Source: Endozoicomonas euniceicola (lineage in GTDB: Bacteria > Pseudomonadota > Gammaproteobacteria > Pseudomonadales > Endozoicomonadaceae). From it: a stretch of 64,000 nt of DNA. The stretch spans positions 3,349,001 to 3,413,000 of the forward strand of contig NZ_CP103300.1 of NCBI RefSeq assembly GCF_025562755.1. Direction: 5' to 3'. How positions within the stretch are numbered: the first letter of the stretch is position 1; every line of letters starts with the position of its first letter. Positions 54,380 to 61,894 of the stretch are shown one piece after another. The notes under the pieces are model-generated. The model was not told the DNA's origin, ran no database searches, and saw nothing but the letters and a program-made list of their open reading frames with translations. The position numbers and the translations under genes were made by a program.

Positions 54380-55523
54380 TACCAATTCCGTTTTTAAATT
54401 ATGATAAAGTAGCCCAGCTTCTGGAACATAAACTTTTTAAACGGCCAACTTCAGAAGTAAGCTTTTTCCATCCATCGCAGAGTGCATCAACGATGGCATC
54501 ATAATTTTTGAAAGACCTATTGGATAAATCATGTTCTCTCAACCACTCCCAAAGTTGTTCTGAACTATTCAGCTCTGGTGAATAAGGAGGTAATGGAATT
54601 AGCACCAGGTTGTCATATTCGGGAAGATCATTTGCGTGATGATATCCAGCATTATCTATCACCACTGCCGCATACTGTCCTTCAGGTGTTACTTTAGAAA
54701 TCTCATTTAAAAGAAGAGCCATTGATTCTGTATTAGCCATCGGAAGTATTAAGGCAATAGCTTTATCTCGTTCTGGGCAGACGGCTCCAAACATATAAGC
54801 ATATTTGAATTGGCGTTGCCGAATTAATCCTGGTCGACTTCCTTTAGGAGCCCAAATTCTGCTGATAGTGTTTTGTTGACCAAAGCGTCCTTCGTCTTGA
54901 AACCAAACATCAACATTTTTTAGATCTACACTTTCCGGTATCCTTTGCTGTACCTCATCTTTGAATTTTTTTTAAACGCTTCCTGTGCTTCTGGATCACT
55001 CTCAGGGTGACGTGTTCGACCGGAGATCCATGAAAGGCCAACTTTATGAAGTAATCTATAAACTGTTGAGTTGACACAGTCTATGCCAAATTCCTTGCTT
55101 AACATTTCTTTGATATCTCTTCCAACAACTCTTCCCCCTTCACGTTGTTCCTGAAGTTCAAGAACGGCACTTTTAAATCGCTGTTCTTGTTCATCAGTTA
55201 ATATATTTTTTCTGCCACGACCGCCTCTATCCTTAAGAGACTCTGCTCCTCCTTCTTTATAACGGCATAACCATTTGTATACTGCTTGAGGGTGGACATC
55301 GAGTAAATCTGCAACTTCTGTTTCTGGTAGACCTTTTTGTAAGAGCCGCAAACCAAGCAGCCGAATACACTCCCTGTTATCTAAGGCATGTCGTGCTTGG
55401 TTTTGGAAATCTTCTTTAAAGAAGGCTTCGGATAAATTGGGAGAACAAGACATCTTAATAGTAGATAGTAGGCAATAAAATTTATACTCAGTTTAGCTCA
55501 TATTCTGAAAAAGGGATTGGTAT
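54380..55523. mobile_element. IS630-type element inside the group II intron
   Basis: About 1144 bp with ends TACCAATTCCGTTTTT and the inverse of ACCAATCCCTTTTTC. TA is present at both junctions (54378-54379 and 55524-55525), the Tc1/IS630 target. Removing it rejoins GAAGTC-TTAGTGTCCC of the intron. Confidence 0.82.
54399..55453 (-). CDS. IS630-family transposase, -1 frameshift
   Basis: The first frame (54926-55453) encodes HTH domains: LLQKGLPETEVADLLDVHPQ and SKEFGIDCVNSTVYRLLHKV. The second continues with DVWFQDEGRFGQQN (first Asp), AAVVIDNAGYHHAND (second Asp) and NSSEQLWEWLR (Glu). They overlap at an A8 run (plus 54966-54973, as T). A -1 slip there gives AFKKKFKDEVQQ. IS630 elements are known to use such A-rich slips, so the fusion is likely functional. 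Confidence 0.85.
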
Positions 55524-55641
55524 TAGTGTCCCATAGTACTGATGACAACGGGGAACTCCGCTCAGGAGGACCCGGACGAGGAAAGGGGGCACCGTAGTTA
55601 TTGACCCGTCTGTGGGAAACACATGAGGTGCACAGAAACTG

Positions 55642-56961
55642 ATGTTTGTGTCAACGAAACAGAGACGGATAGCCATACTGGCCAGAGACAACCCGGCCAT
55701 GGTATTCACTTCTCTCAATCACCATATGGATTACAACTGGCTTTTGCAGGCGTATCAACTGACTCGCAAGGATGGTGCGACAGGTGTAGATGGTCAAACA
55801 GCCGAGATATATGCGGTACAGCTGGAGTCTAATCTCCTTAATCTGCTGGATCGAATTAAATCTGGCCAATACCGTGCCCCTGCCGTACGACGTACATACA
55901 TAGATAAGGGAAAAGGTCAGAAAAGGCCGTTGGGTATTCCCACCTTCGAGGACAAGATTGTCCAAAGAGCTGTGGTTATGCTGTTGGAACCGATCTATGA
56001 GCAGGATTTTTACAACTGTTCATTTGGCTTCCGGAAACAGCGGTCTGCACATCATGCGTTGGAAAGCCTGCGTAACCATATTATGAGAGACAGGGCTTAC
56101 TGGGTTCTGGACGTGGATATACAAAAGTATTTCGATACGATTGACCATGGACAGCTGAGGAAGTTTCTCGCCAGACGAGTAGTTGATGGCGTGGTAAGAA
56201 AGCTGATTGATAAATGGTTGAAGGCAGGTATTCTTGAATCCGGGGAGGTTTCCTACCCGGTACAGGGAACGCCTCAGGGCGGAGTGATTTCGCCATTATT
56301 AGCCAATATTTATCTGCATTATGTATTGGATGACTGGTTTGTACAGACAGTTCTGCCAAGAATGAGAGGGCGGTGCAGCCTGACCCGGTTTGCTGATGAC
56401 AGTGTTATGGTGTTTGAAAATCATGATGACTGTCGTCGGTTTGAAGAAGCACTTGCTAAGCGCTTTGAACGATACGGGTTAAATTTGCATCCGGAGAAAA
56501 CGCAGTGTGTGGACTTTCGGCCTAATCACCGGAAAGAAAACAAGCGCTGTGGAAATTCGGTCACCTTTGACTTTCTTGGATTCACACACTTCTGGGGAGT
56601 ATCCCGGAAGGGAAACACTGTTATATTCCGGAAAACAGCCAAAGGGCGGATTGCCAGAACGCTGAAGGCATTCAACGACTATTGTCGTAAACATAGACAT
56701 GACTCGTTGATTGATCAATACGCTGCATTGAACCGGAAACTTCGGGGACACTATGCGTATTTTGGTATTACAGGCAACGCCAAATCCCTGGGAACCATCC
56801 AACATAAAGTGAAGATAATATGGCGAAAGTGGCTCAGTCGATGTTCGCAGAAGAGCTACATCACATGGGAGAAATTCAACCTGTTCCTGAAACGTTTCCC
56901 CTTGGCACCGCCAAGAATCCATCATCAGTATTACCGAGGTTATCAGCCAGTGAACCAATAA
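55642..56961 (+). CDS. ltrA: Group II intron reverse transcriptase/maturase
   Basis: The 439-residue product has RT motifs: GATGVDGQ, RAPAVRRTYIDKG, KRPLGIPTFEDKIVQRA, the palm QGTPQGGVISPLLANI, and the catalytic RFADDSVMVF. The maturase X domain follows. There is no HNH endonuclease zinc motif at the C-terminus, so it is of the endonuclease-minus kind. The start may be the ATG at 55642 or one codon region later. It looks intact, although its intron is broken in the 5' part by the IS630 element. Confidence 0.92.
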   Translation: MFVSTKQRRIAILARDNPAMVFTSLNHHMDYNWLLQAYQLTRKDGATGVDGQTAEIYAVQLESNLLNLLDRIKSGQYRAPAVRRTYIDKGKGQKRPLGIPTFEDKIVQRAVVMLLEPIYEQDFYNCSFGFRKQRSAHHALESLRNHIMRDRAYWVLDVDIQKYFDTIDHGQLRKFLARRVVDGVVRKLIDKWLKAGILESGEVSYPVQGTPQGGVISPLLANIYLHYVLDDWFVQTVLPRMRGRCSLTRFADDSVMVFENHDDCRRFEEALAKRFERYGLNLHPEKTQCVDFRPNHRKENKRCGNSVTFDFLGFTHFWGVSRKGNTVIFRKTAKGRIARTLKAFNDYCRKHRHDSLIDQYAALNRKLRGHYAYFGITGNAKSLGTIQHKVKIIWRKWLSRCSQKSYITWEKFNLFLKRFPLAPPRIHHQYYRGYQPVNQ

Positions 56962-57052
56962 TTATGAGGAACCGGATGCGTTAGTTGCGCACGTCCGGCT
57001 CTATGAGGGTTGAGGTCGGTAACGGCCTCTTCTACTCGGAGACTATTCCTTA

Positions 57053-57159
57053 ATAGCCAGGGCCTTGTTCCATACGAACCGCACAGCATCAAACTGACGG
57101 TCGAGAAATTCCGCCTGCTCTGATGTTGGATAGATTCGTACTTTGGTGGCTCTCAGCAT
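57053..57159 (-). pseudogene. tnpB: TnpB, N-terminal fragment (copy D)
   Basis: The first about 36 codons of tnpB (MLRATKVRIYPTSEQAEFLD onward) lie on the far side of the ISAzo13-type insert. Together with 51516-52581 they make the full gene once the insert and one TTA are removed. Confidence 0.93.
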
Positions 57160-57224
57160 GGAACGTTATTTCAGTGCTCATTAATATAAAGTTTATATTA
57201 TAGGTATTTGAAAGAGGTTTTCAA

Positions 57225-57799
57225 GTGAGCGCACACAATAAAGATTTGCTTAAAGGGTATCTTCGCAAACGACATAGCGTTACCAAGCTGGTTGTTCATT
57301 TGGTGTTCACGACAAAGTACAGGCGAAAGCTTTTTGATGGCTATATGATCAAGCAGTTACGGGAGTCGTTCGAGAGTGCATGTGAAAAACTGGAATGCCA
57401 GTTACTTGAAATGGATGGCGAAAAAGATCACGTGCACCTGTTGGTGGCCTAACCACCAAAACTGGCTATCAGTGTCATGGTAAATAATCTCAAATCAACA
57501 TCATCAAGACGGTTGCGAATGCTGAATACCCACCTTAGGGGTGCAGCATTCAATAACTTACCGGGCTGTTGGCTTTTGGCTATTAGCTGCTCGTACAGCC
57601 AACCGCCAACCGCCAATAGCCAACAGCCAACAGCCAAAAGCCAAAAGCCAAAAGCGGTATATTATGTTCTGCTGCTTCCCTTACTGCTCAGAGCAAAGCA
57701 GGCTTAATGCGGTCAAGGTCTTACTTTGCTTGCAGTGCTGGCGGTGCAACTATCGAGACTCTGAAGGACTACGTTAATAGCCAGAGTACACCAGATTGA
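57225..57799 (+). pseudogene. tnpA: TnpA (copy D), broken by a stop codon and a MITE-like insert
   Basis: The GTG start at 57225 is conserved. The HUH motif is present, but the following codon pair GTGGCC-TAC in copy B has become GTGGCC-TAA here, a stop at about codon 76. A 143-bp element with a TTA duplication (57535-57537 and 57681-57683) splits the rest. The end with the catalytic Tyr lies after the insert and stops at 57799. No functional product is expected. Confidence 0.93.
57538..57680 (+). mobile_element. Small non-autonomous element (MITE-like), copy 2
   Basis: A 143-bp insert in tnpA of copy D, absent from the three other copies. The ends are GGGGTGCAGCATTC and the inverse of GGGAAGCAGCAGAAC, flanked by TTA. 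The interior has AGCCAA-type repeats, including three tandem AGCCAAA words. It shares the subterminal AATAACTTACCGG with AATAACTTCCGG of the ISAzo13-type element. No coding capacity. Confidence 0.88.
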
Positions 57800-57900
57800 T
57801 GGCGGAAGGCTCTGCGCCTTCCCGTCTTATATCCCCGCCCGCATTGGGCGAGGGTTTACGACGATTTTGCTAAAAACTGGTTAAACAGAAAATTTTTTCT

Positions 57901-57937
57901 ATTCTGTTCGCTGAGCTAATTCTAAAGCGAACAGAAT
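57901..57937. repeat. Perfect inverted repeat before the phosphatase start
   Basis: ATTCTGTTCGCT and AGCGAACAGAAT form a 12-bp stem with a 13-nt loop, ending 1 nt before the ATG at 57939. There is no Shine-Dalgarno in that span. It was originally just after the native ubiI stop, so it could be a ubiI terminator or a leader structure. Confidence 0.6.
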
Positions 57938-57938
57938 A

Positions 57939-59138
57939 ATGAGTAACTTCTGTAGCTGGAGGGCGCTGCTAGCTTTTTTAGCCGCCGCCTACCTGCTACC
58001 CAACTTTATAGTGGCCGAGGCCGTGGCTGAGTCTCCAGACCTGGTTATCAGCCTGGTTCGTCATGGTGATCGCTCCCCCAGGGTTCCTTTAAATGAAAAA
58101 CTCTGGCCGATGGGCAACGCTGAGCTCACGGCAAAGGGGGCTCGGCAGTGTTATGAGCTGGGGAAAAAACTCAGGCAGCGCTACTTCACTGATGACTTCC
58201 CCGAAACCTGGCACAGTGGTTATAGCCGACATATTGCTAAAAGCCTGAACCGTACCATCCAGTCTGCCAATGCCGTTCTTCAGGGCTTTTACCCCGCAGG
58301 AGTCTCTGAAACCGGCCTGCCGAATCAAACGCAGATTCCTCCTTTGTTTGCCTATCCTCCGGAATCGGACTTTCTGTTCAGTACTCATCATATCTGCCCG
58401 GGGTTTGTGAAACGTATGGAAGCTCTGGAAACCAGCACCACATGGCAACAGAAAAAAGCGAGCTATGGCGACCGCTTCGCGTACTGGGCCAAAGTGGCTA
58501 ACCGACCAAAACAGATTTTTTCTCTGATCCCCCTGATGGATGCGGTTTTTGTCCGCAAGCTTTATAACATCCCGTTGCCTGACAATCTGACGCCTGAAGA
58601 TCAGGAGCAACTGACCGATTTGCTGGACTGGTTTTTCACTGAACTGGTTAAAGATCAGGAAATGCTCCAGCTTCTGAGTGCGAACTTTATTCAGGAGCTG
58701 ATCAACACACTGGAAAGCTATCAAACCCGGAGTCAAACCCGGAGTCAAACCCGGAGTCAAACCCGGAATCAGGCCCGGATACAAAATCGCAAGCCAGCCC
58801 GCCATCAAACCTGCAAGGGTAATGACTGCGAACGCTTTGTTCTCTATGTGGCCAGTGACCTTAACCTGCTGACATTTCTGGCCATTATGGGCACCCCACG
58901 CTCTCAGAATGTCGGCTATGGATCTCACCTTGATCTTCTTGTGAGCAGTAGTGAGGGAAGAAAGCCCGGCGTTAAATGGTTCTTTGATGATAAACCGCTG
59001 GCATTGCCAGCCTGTCAGGCGGATTGTTCGCTTGAGCAACTGATATCCCTGCTCAGGCAGAAGCTGCCGGAAAGTTGGCAGGCGTTATGCGAATTTGGTT
59101 CTGGCGTCCAGCTTAAGGACAGCCGTTTCCAGTACTAA
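57939..59138 (+). CDS. Histidine-acid-phosphatase-like exported protein
   Basis: The 399-residue product has a signal peptide (ALLAFLAAAYLLPNFIVAEA) and the family motif RHGDRSP (residues 41-47), whose His is the phosphate acceptor. The C-terminal catalytic pair, normally HD, reads SD here (YVASDLNLL, about 306-307), so the usual His is missing. A 12-bp tandem repeat (58724-58773) encodes QTRS units in a linker, followed by N/Q/R-rich sequence. The enzyme could still work, as the Asp is the acid. It is probably periplasmic or secreted. Confidence 0.8.
   Translation: MSNFCSWRALLAFLAAAYLLPNFIVAEAVAESPDLVISLVRHGDRSPRVPLNEKLWPMGNAELTAKGARQCYELGKKLRQRYFTDDFPETWHSGYSRHIAKSLNRTIQSANAVLQGFYPAGVSETGLPNQTQIPPLFAYPPESDFLFSTHHICPGFVKRMEALETSTTWQQKKASYGDRFAYWAKVANRPKQIFSLIPLMDAVFVRKLYNIPLPDNLTPEDQEQLTDLLDWFFTELVKDQEMLQLLSANFIQELINTLESYQTRSQTRSQTRSQTRNQARIQNRKPARHQTCKGNDCERFVLYVASDLNLLTFLAIMGTPRSQNVGYGSHLDLLVSSSEGRKPGVKWFFDDKPLALPACQADCSLEQLISLLRQKLPESWQALCEFGSGVQLKDSRFQY
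58724..58773 (+). repeat. 12-bp tandem repeat in the phosphatase gene
   Basis: AACCCGGAGTCA occurs about four times in a row and then degenerates (AACCCGGAATCAGG). It encodes repeated Gln-Thr-Arg-Ser. In-frame copy number can change by slippage without a frameshift. Confidence 0.8.
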
Positions 59139-59317
59139 ATAGTGAGACGACAAAAGAAAATGACTGAATTTGTGAACTATATTTACTCGGCTCCGTCCAA
59201 TGATGGAGAACAAATACTAAATTGAGCCCATATCATTGGTTCCCGGGTGGTTTATATGGTTTTCATATCGACGTCAGGCAATGGTTTTTAGGGTTCAGTC
59301 CCCGTAAGGAGAATTGA

Positions 59318-60142
59318 ATGCGTAAAGTTGTTTCGGTAGGTTTTCTGCCCGCAGTGGCTGTATTAGCCATTCTGCAGGGATGCAGCAAGCCCAAAGAATG
59401 TCCCAAAGTGGTGGCGCCTGCGGTCGATGATGATCACCGTCCTGCAGCCATTGAAGAATCTTACGACTGTTCCATCGCCGACAGCAGTGACCCAATGAAG
59501 CAGACCTGGTGCGAAGCCAAAAGCCTGTTTAATGCCAGCACAGTCGCCGATGACCCTGAAGCCTTTGGTCCTTTCCTGAAAGGTTTCCGCCAGGGTATCA
59601 ACGATGGCAGGCGTGCTGAAGTCAGCAGTGTTTCCAGGGAAGCGTTGGAAGGGCAGAAGGAAAAGCCTTTCGAGGCAGGCTACCGTGCAGGCTATAACGG
59701 TATGGTTATGAAGCTGGGCATTGTTGAATATGACTGCCGGGATGGCGAGCAGGCCAGTGAATACAAGGATCGCTGGTGTGAAGCTGAAGATGCCTATCGG
59801 GTGGCCGGAGCAGGCAGCAGTGATAACCCATTCGTGAAAAATCGCTTTATTGATGGCTATATGGCGGGTGGGCGTGTAGCGCTGACGGTACCGACCTCTA
59901 TGGAGTCATTCTTCAGTGGTGAGAATCCGGAAGGCAAACAGTCCGCCATTTTCAAGCCTGAGGAGAGTGAAGGCCTTCAGGGAACCACTCTGGCGTTCTA
60001 CAGCGGCTTTGATGAAGGTTACAAGGCAATGATCGCCAGTATCCGCGAATCCATTAACCAGGTAATGGAGCAGATGCAGATTCCAAACGATATGCAAATG
60101 CCCGAAGGCCTGATGCCTCCTCTACCGGATCAGGGGCAGTAA
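59318..60142 (+). CDS. Putative lipoprotein with internal repeats
   Basis: The 274-residue product has a lipobox (AVLAILQGC), so it should be a membrane lipoprotein. Two matching segments follow: YDCSIADSSDPMKQTWCEAKS and YDCRDGEQASEYKDRWCEAED, each with two Cys. After them come four F/Y-x-x-G-x-x-x-G units (FLKGFRQGIND, FEAGYRAGYNG, FIDGYMAGGR, FYSGFDEGY). This implies an internal duplication. I know no family. The 179-bp gap before it holds nothing else. Confidence 0.7.
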   Translation: MRKVVSVGFLPAVAVLAILQGCSKPKECPKVVAPAVDDDHRPAAIEESYDCSIADSSDPMKQTWCEAKSLFNASTVADDPEAFGPFLKGFRQGINDGRRAEVSSVSREALEGQKEKPFEAGYRAGYNGMVMKLGIVEYDCRDGEQASEYKDRWCEAEDAYRVAGAGSSDNPFVKNRFIDGYMAGGRVALTVPTSMESFFSGENPEGKQSAIFKPEESEGLQGTTLAFYSGFDEGYKAMIASIRESINQVMEQMQIPNDMQMPEGLMPPLPDQGQ

Positions 60143-60155
60143 AATCTGGCTTGAC

Positions 60156-60185
60156 AGAAGAAAGCCCGGATACTGGCTTTCTTCT
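60156..60185 (+). terminator. Terminator after the lipoprotein gene
   Basis: AGAAGAAAGCC and GGCTTTCTTCT form a perfect 11-bp stem with an 8-nt loop, about 13 nt after the stop. The 3' arm is T-rich. Confidence 0.6.
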
Positions 60186-60216
60186 TCTAATGATTTAATA
60201 AAAAGGAATGTTAAAC

Positions 60217-61122
60217 ATGCGTAAAAGGATTCACCTGAAATTTGTTGTATTATTATTTGCTGTTTTGAACGTTTGCTCATCAAAAGCAGAAGTTATGGCT
60301 GTTTTTCATGAAAGCTATCGTCATGACCCGGCTATTGAAGTTGCAATAGATAATTATATTAAAAGTGCTGAAGCTAAAGGACATAAAATAATAAAAGTAT
60401 TCGTACCTACGCAGACAATCACTGAACTAACAGATAGCATTTATATTAATTTGGTTAGTCAGGATGTGGCTTTAAAAGATATTTCAGGTATTAATTTTTA
60501 TGGTCCTTTATTGTCTGAAAAAGTAACTTTTAATTCGACAGAACTTTCTGGTTACAGTCTGTTCAGACTTCAAAATATTATTTATGAACCTCAGGCATCT
60601 GATGATGCGCTTTTAGTTAAAAGTGATCATATGTTTGATATAGTGAGATGGGTCTCTCATCAGTCTTTTAAGTCTAATAAAGAGTTAATTAATCATTTAA
60701 ACAAATCATCGAAAAATATAGCACCTGATAACTCTGTGAATCTTGGAATTCAGCACCTGAAGGACTTAGAAGAAAATATTTATAAATGTATACCGTATTT
60801 CTATGAAACGAATAAACAACAGCGAGATGATATCGGTCTTCTCTATAAAGGATTATCATTGCTTCTCTTTTACGCAGCTCTCTCATTACCACAGCATGTA
60901 GAGCCCAATCTTTCCGGCTTCACCAAAACAGCGAAGGACATAGCAAGGTTGGGTAGTTTGGGGGCGATGATTTACTACTTTCCAAGCTTTCTGCTTACCA
61001 AGGCAGTCAGGTTGTTGAAAGGAGACGAGATAAATGCTAAAGAGTTTTGCCAAAAATTCATTATCCCTGTAATGAACAATGACGGGTTGTTAAAAACTTT
61101 CCAAAAGAACGATCAGTTTTAA
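60217..61122 (+). CDS. Hypothetical exported protein with possible membrane segment
   Basis: The ATG at 60217 (MRKRIHLKFVVLLFAVLNVC) is preferred, with AAGGA about 10 nt upstream, over the ATG at 60208. The 301-residue product has a signal peptide, a mixed alpha/beta N-terminal region (AEVMAVFHESYRHDPAIEVA) and hydrophobic stretches near 208-225 and 245-262. I do not recognise it. Its A/T content is visibly higher than its neighbours, which suggests transfer from elsewhere. Confidence 0.65.
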   Translation: MRKRIHLKFVVLLFAVLNVCSSKAEVMAVFHESYRHDPAIEVAIDNYIKSAEAKGHKIIKVFVPTQTITELTDSIYINLVSQDVALKDISGINFYGPLLSEKVTFNSTELSGYSLFRLQNIIYEPQASDDALLVKSDHMFDIVRWVSHQSFKSNKELINHLNKSSKNIAPDNSVNLGIQHLKDLEENIYKCIPYFYETNKQQRDDIGLLYKGLSLLLFYAALSLPQHVEPNLSGFTKTAKDIARLGSLGAMIYYFPSFLLTKAVRLLKGDEINAKEFCQKFIIPVMNNDGLLKTFQKNDQF

Positions 61123-61287
61123 CAATCGTTTCCAGAATGTTAACCGGGATCGCATTGCCTGAGCCATAAGACAGCAGTGTGATTCAGGCTTCTTCAAAAC
61201 GGTGCATGCAACACTAACTTTGCACAAGCGGAAGGTAAACTGCTAAATTCTAGTGTGTAAAAGAATCATTCATGGAATGGAGGCAGC

Positions 61288-61509
61288 ATGCACACGGCAG
61301 TGTTTTCAATCAGCCTGAACTCTGAGCAGGTTCTGCTCTATTACAAAGGCAAAAAACACCGGGTTCAGGTGCGAACCCGAGAAGGCTTCACCATGAGCCT
61401 GCCTTATGACATTCTGCTCCAGCATGTCACCCGTGAAGGCATTCACGGAACCTTTGAAATATCCTATAGCGATGACGGTAAGCTGGGTGATTTACGGCGG
61501 CTGAGTTAA
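61288..61509 (+). CDS. DUF2835 family protein
   Basis: The 73-residue product fits the small DUF2835 family of gammaproteobacteria (VFSISLNSEQVLLYYKGKK, ending in DLRRL). A GGAGG Shine-Dalgarno precedes the ATG. Function unknown. A strong terminator follows, shared with the convergent ferredoxin gene. Confidence 0.87.
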   Translation: MHTAVFSISLNSEQVLLYYKGKKHRVQVRTREGFTMSLPYDILLQHVTREGIHGTFEISYSDDGKLGDLRRLS

Positions 61510-61536
61510 TTCAAACGTTTGCTAATTTAATACAGG

Positions 61537-61580
61537 CAGATAAAAAGAGGGGCATTGTCAGAAACAATGCCCCTCTTTTT
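61537..61580. terminator. Bidirectional terminator between DUF2835 and the ferredoxin gene
   Basis: AAAAAGAGGGGCATTGT and ACAATGCCCCTCTTTTTT form a near-perfect 16- to 17-bp stem with a CAGAA loop. The A run before it and the T run after it suit termination from both directions. Confidence 0.92.
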
Positions 61581-61608
61581 TGCATCAAACAGCGTCAAGC
61601 CGCATATA

Positions 61609-61860
61609 TTACGCAGCGCTGACGATCAGCGTGTACTTTTCCATCAACTCTTCTTTGGATTCCTGGTGCTCAGGGTCCAGTTCAATGCAGTCGACAGGGC
61701 AGACATTCTGACACTGAGGCTCATCGTAATGACCCACACACTCTGTACACAGAGTCGGGTCAATTTCATAGATTTCATCTCCGGGGGAGATGGCGCTGTT
61801 AGGACACTCAGGTTCGCAGACGTCGCAGTTAATGCAATCGTCAACAATAACTAAAGCCAT
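61609..61860 (-). CDS. YfhL-type 4Fe-4S ferredoxin
   Basis: The ATG at 61860 (MALVIVDDCINCDVCEPECP) gives 83 residues and the usual YfhL start. An upstream start would extend into coaD. It has two Cys clusters: CINCDVCEPECP and CTECVGHYDEPQCQNVCPVDC, the second with the YfhL-type insert. It is an electron carrier of uncertain partner. It follows coaD on the same strand, a conserved neighbour pair. Confidence 0.95.
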   Translation of the reverse strand: MALVIVDDCINCDVCEPECPNSAISPGDEIYEIDPTLCTECVGHYDEPQCQNVCPVDCIELDPEHQESKEELMEKYTLIVSAA

Positions 61861-61894
61861 GGGGGTTTTCTCCGAAAAGCCTGTTTTGACCCGT

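Larger units (their letters stand above)
53893..57035 (+). mobile_element. Group II intron, interrupted by an IS630-type element
   Basis: The intron begins near GTTGCGAC (53893), an atypical form of the GUGYG start. A long structured 5' region (53900-54378) precedes the maturase gene at 55642-56961. Domain V is at about 56966-57002 (GAACCGGATGCG loop GCGCACGTCCGGCTC), and domain VI follows (GAGGTCGGTAACGGCCTC), ending near TTCTAC at 57035. The intron is inserted in the terminal repeat of the ISAzo13-type element. An IS630-type element at 54380-55523 interrupts its 5' part. Exact ends are estimated. Confidence 0.8.
52582..57049. mobile_element. ISAzo13-type element, interrupted by a group II intron
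   Basis: Starts GGGATAGTCCCG at 52582 and ends GGAGACTATTCC at 57049; the ends are inverted copies. A second pair of matching ends (AATAACTTCC plus RGATTTC) lies just inside at 52593 and 53874. The flanks are TTA on both sides (52579-52581 and 57050-57052), a 3-bp duplication. A group II intron sits within the far terminal repeat, which is why the two ends are 4.5 kb apart. The transposase gene is at 52610-53829. Confidence 0.8.
51476..57869. mobile_element. IS200/IS605-type element, copy D (interrupted)
   Basis: The outer element of a nested set. It starts GTGACGGCTCCCC at 51476 and ends CGACGATTTTG at 57869, followed by CTAAA. Removing the ISAzo13-type insert (52582-57052 with one TTA) and the MITE-like insert (57538-57683) leaves 1777 bp, the same as copies B and C. 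Both transposase genes are broken. Confidence 0.92.

Noticed and set aside
57590..57656. Possible CRISPR-like repeats (AGCCAA words)
   Set aside because: Units are short, of irregular spacing and lie inside the MITE-like element; there are no spacers of constant length and no cas genes.
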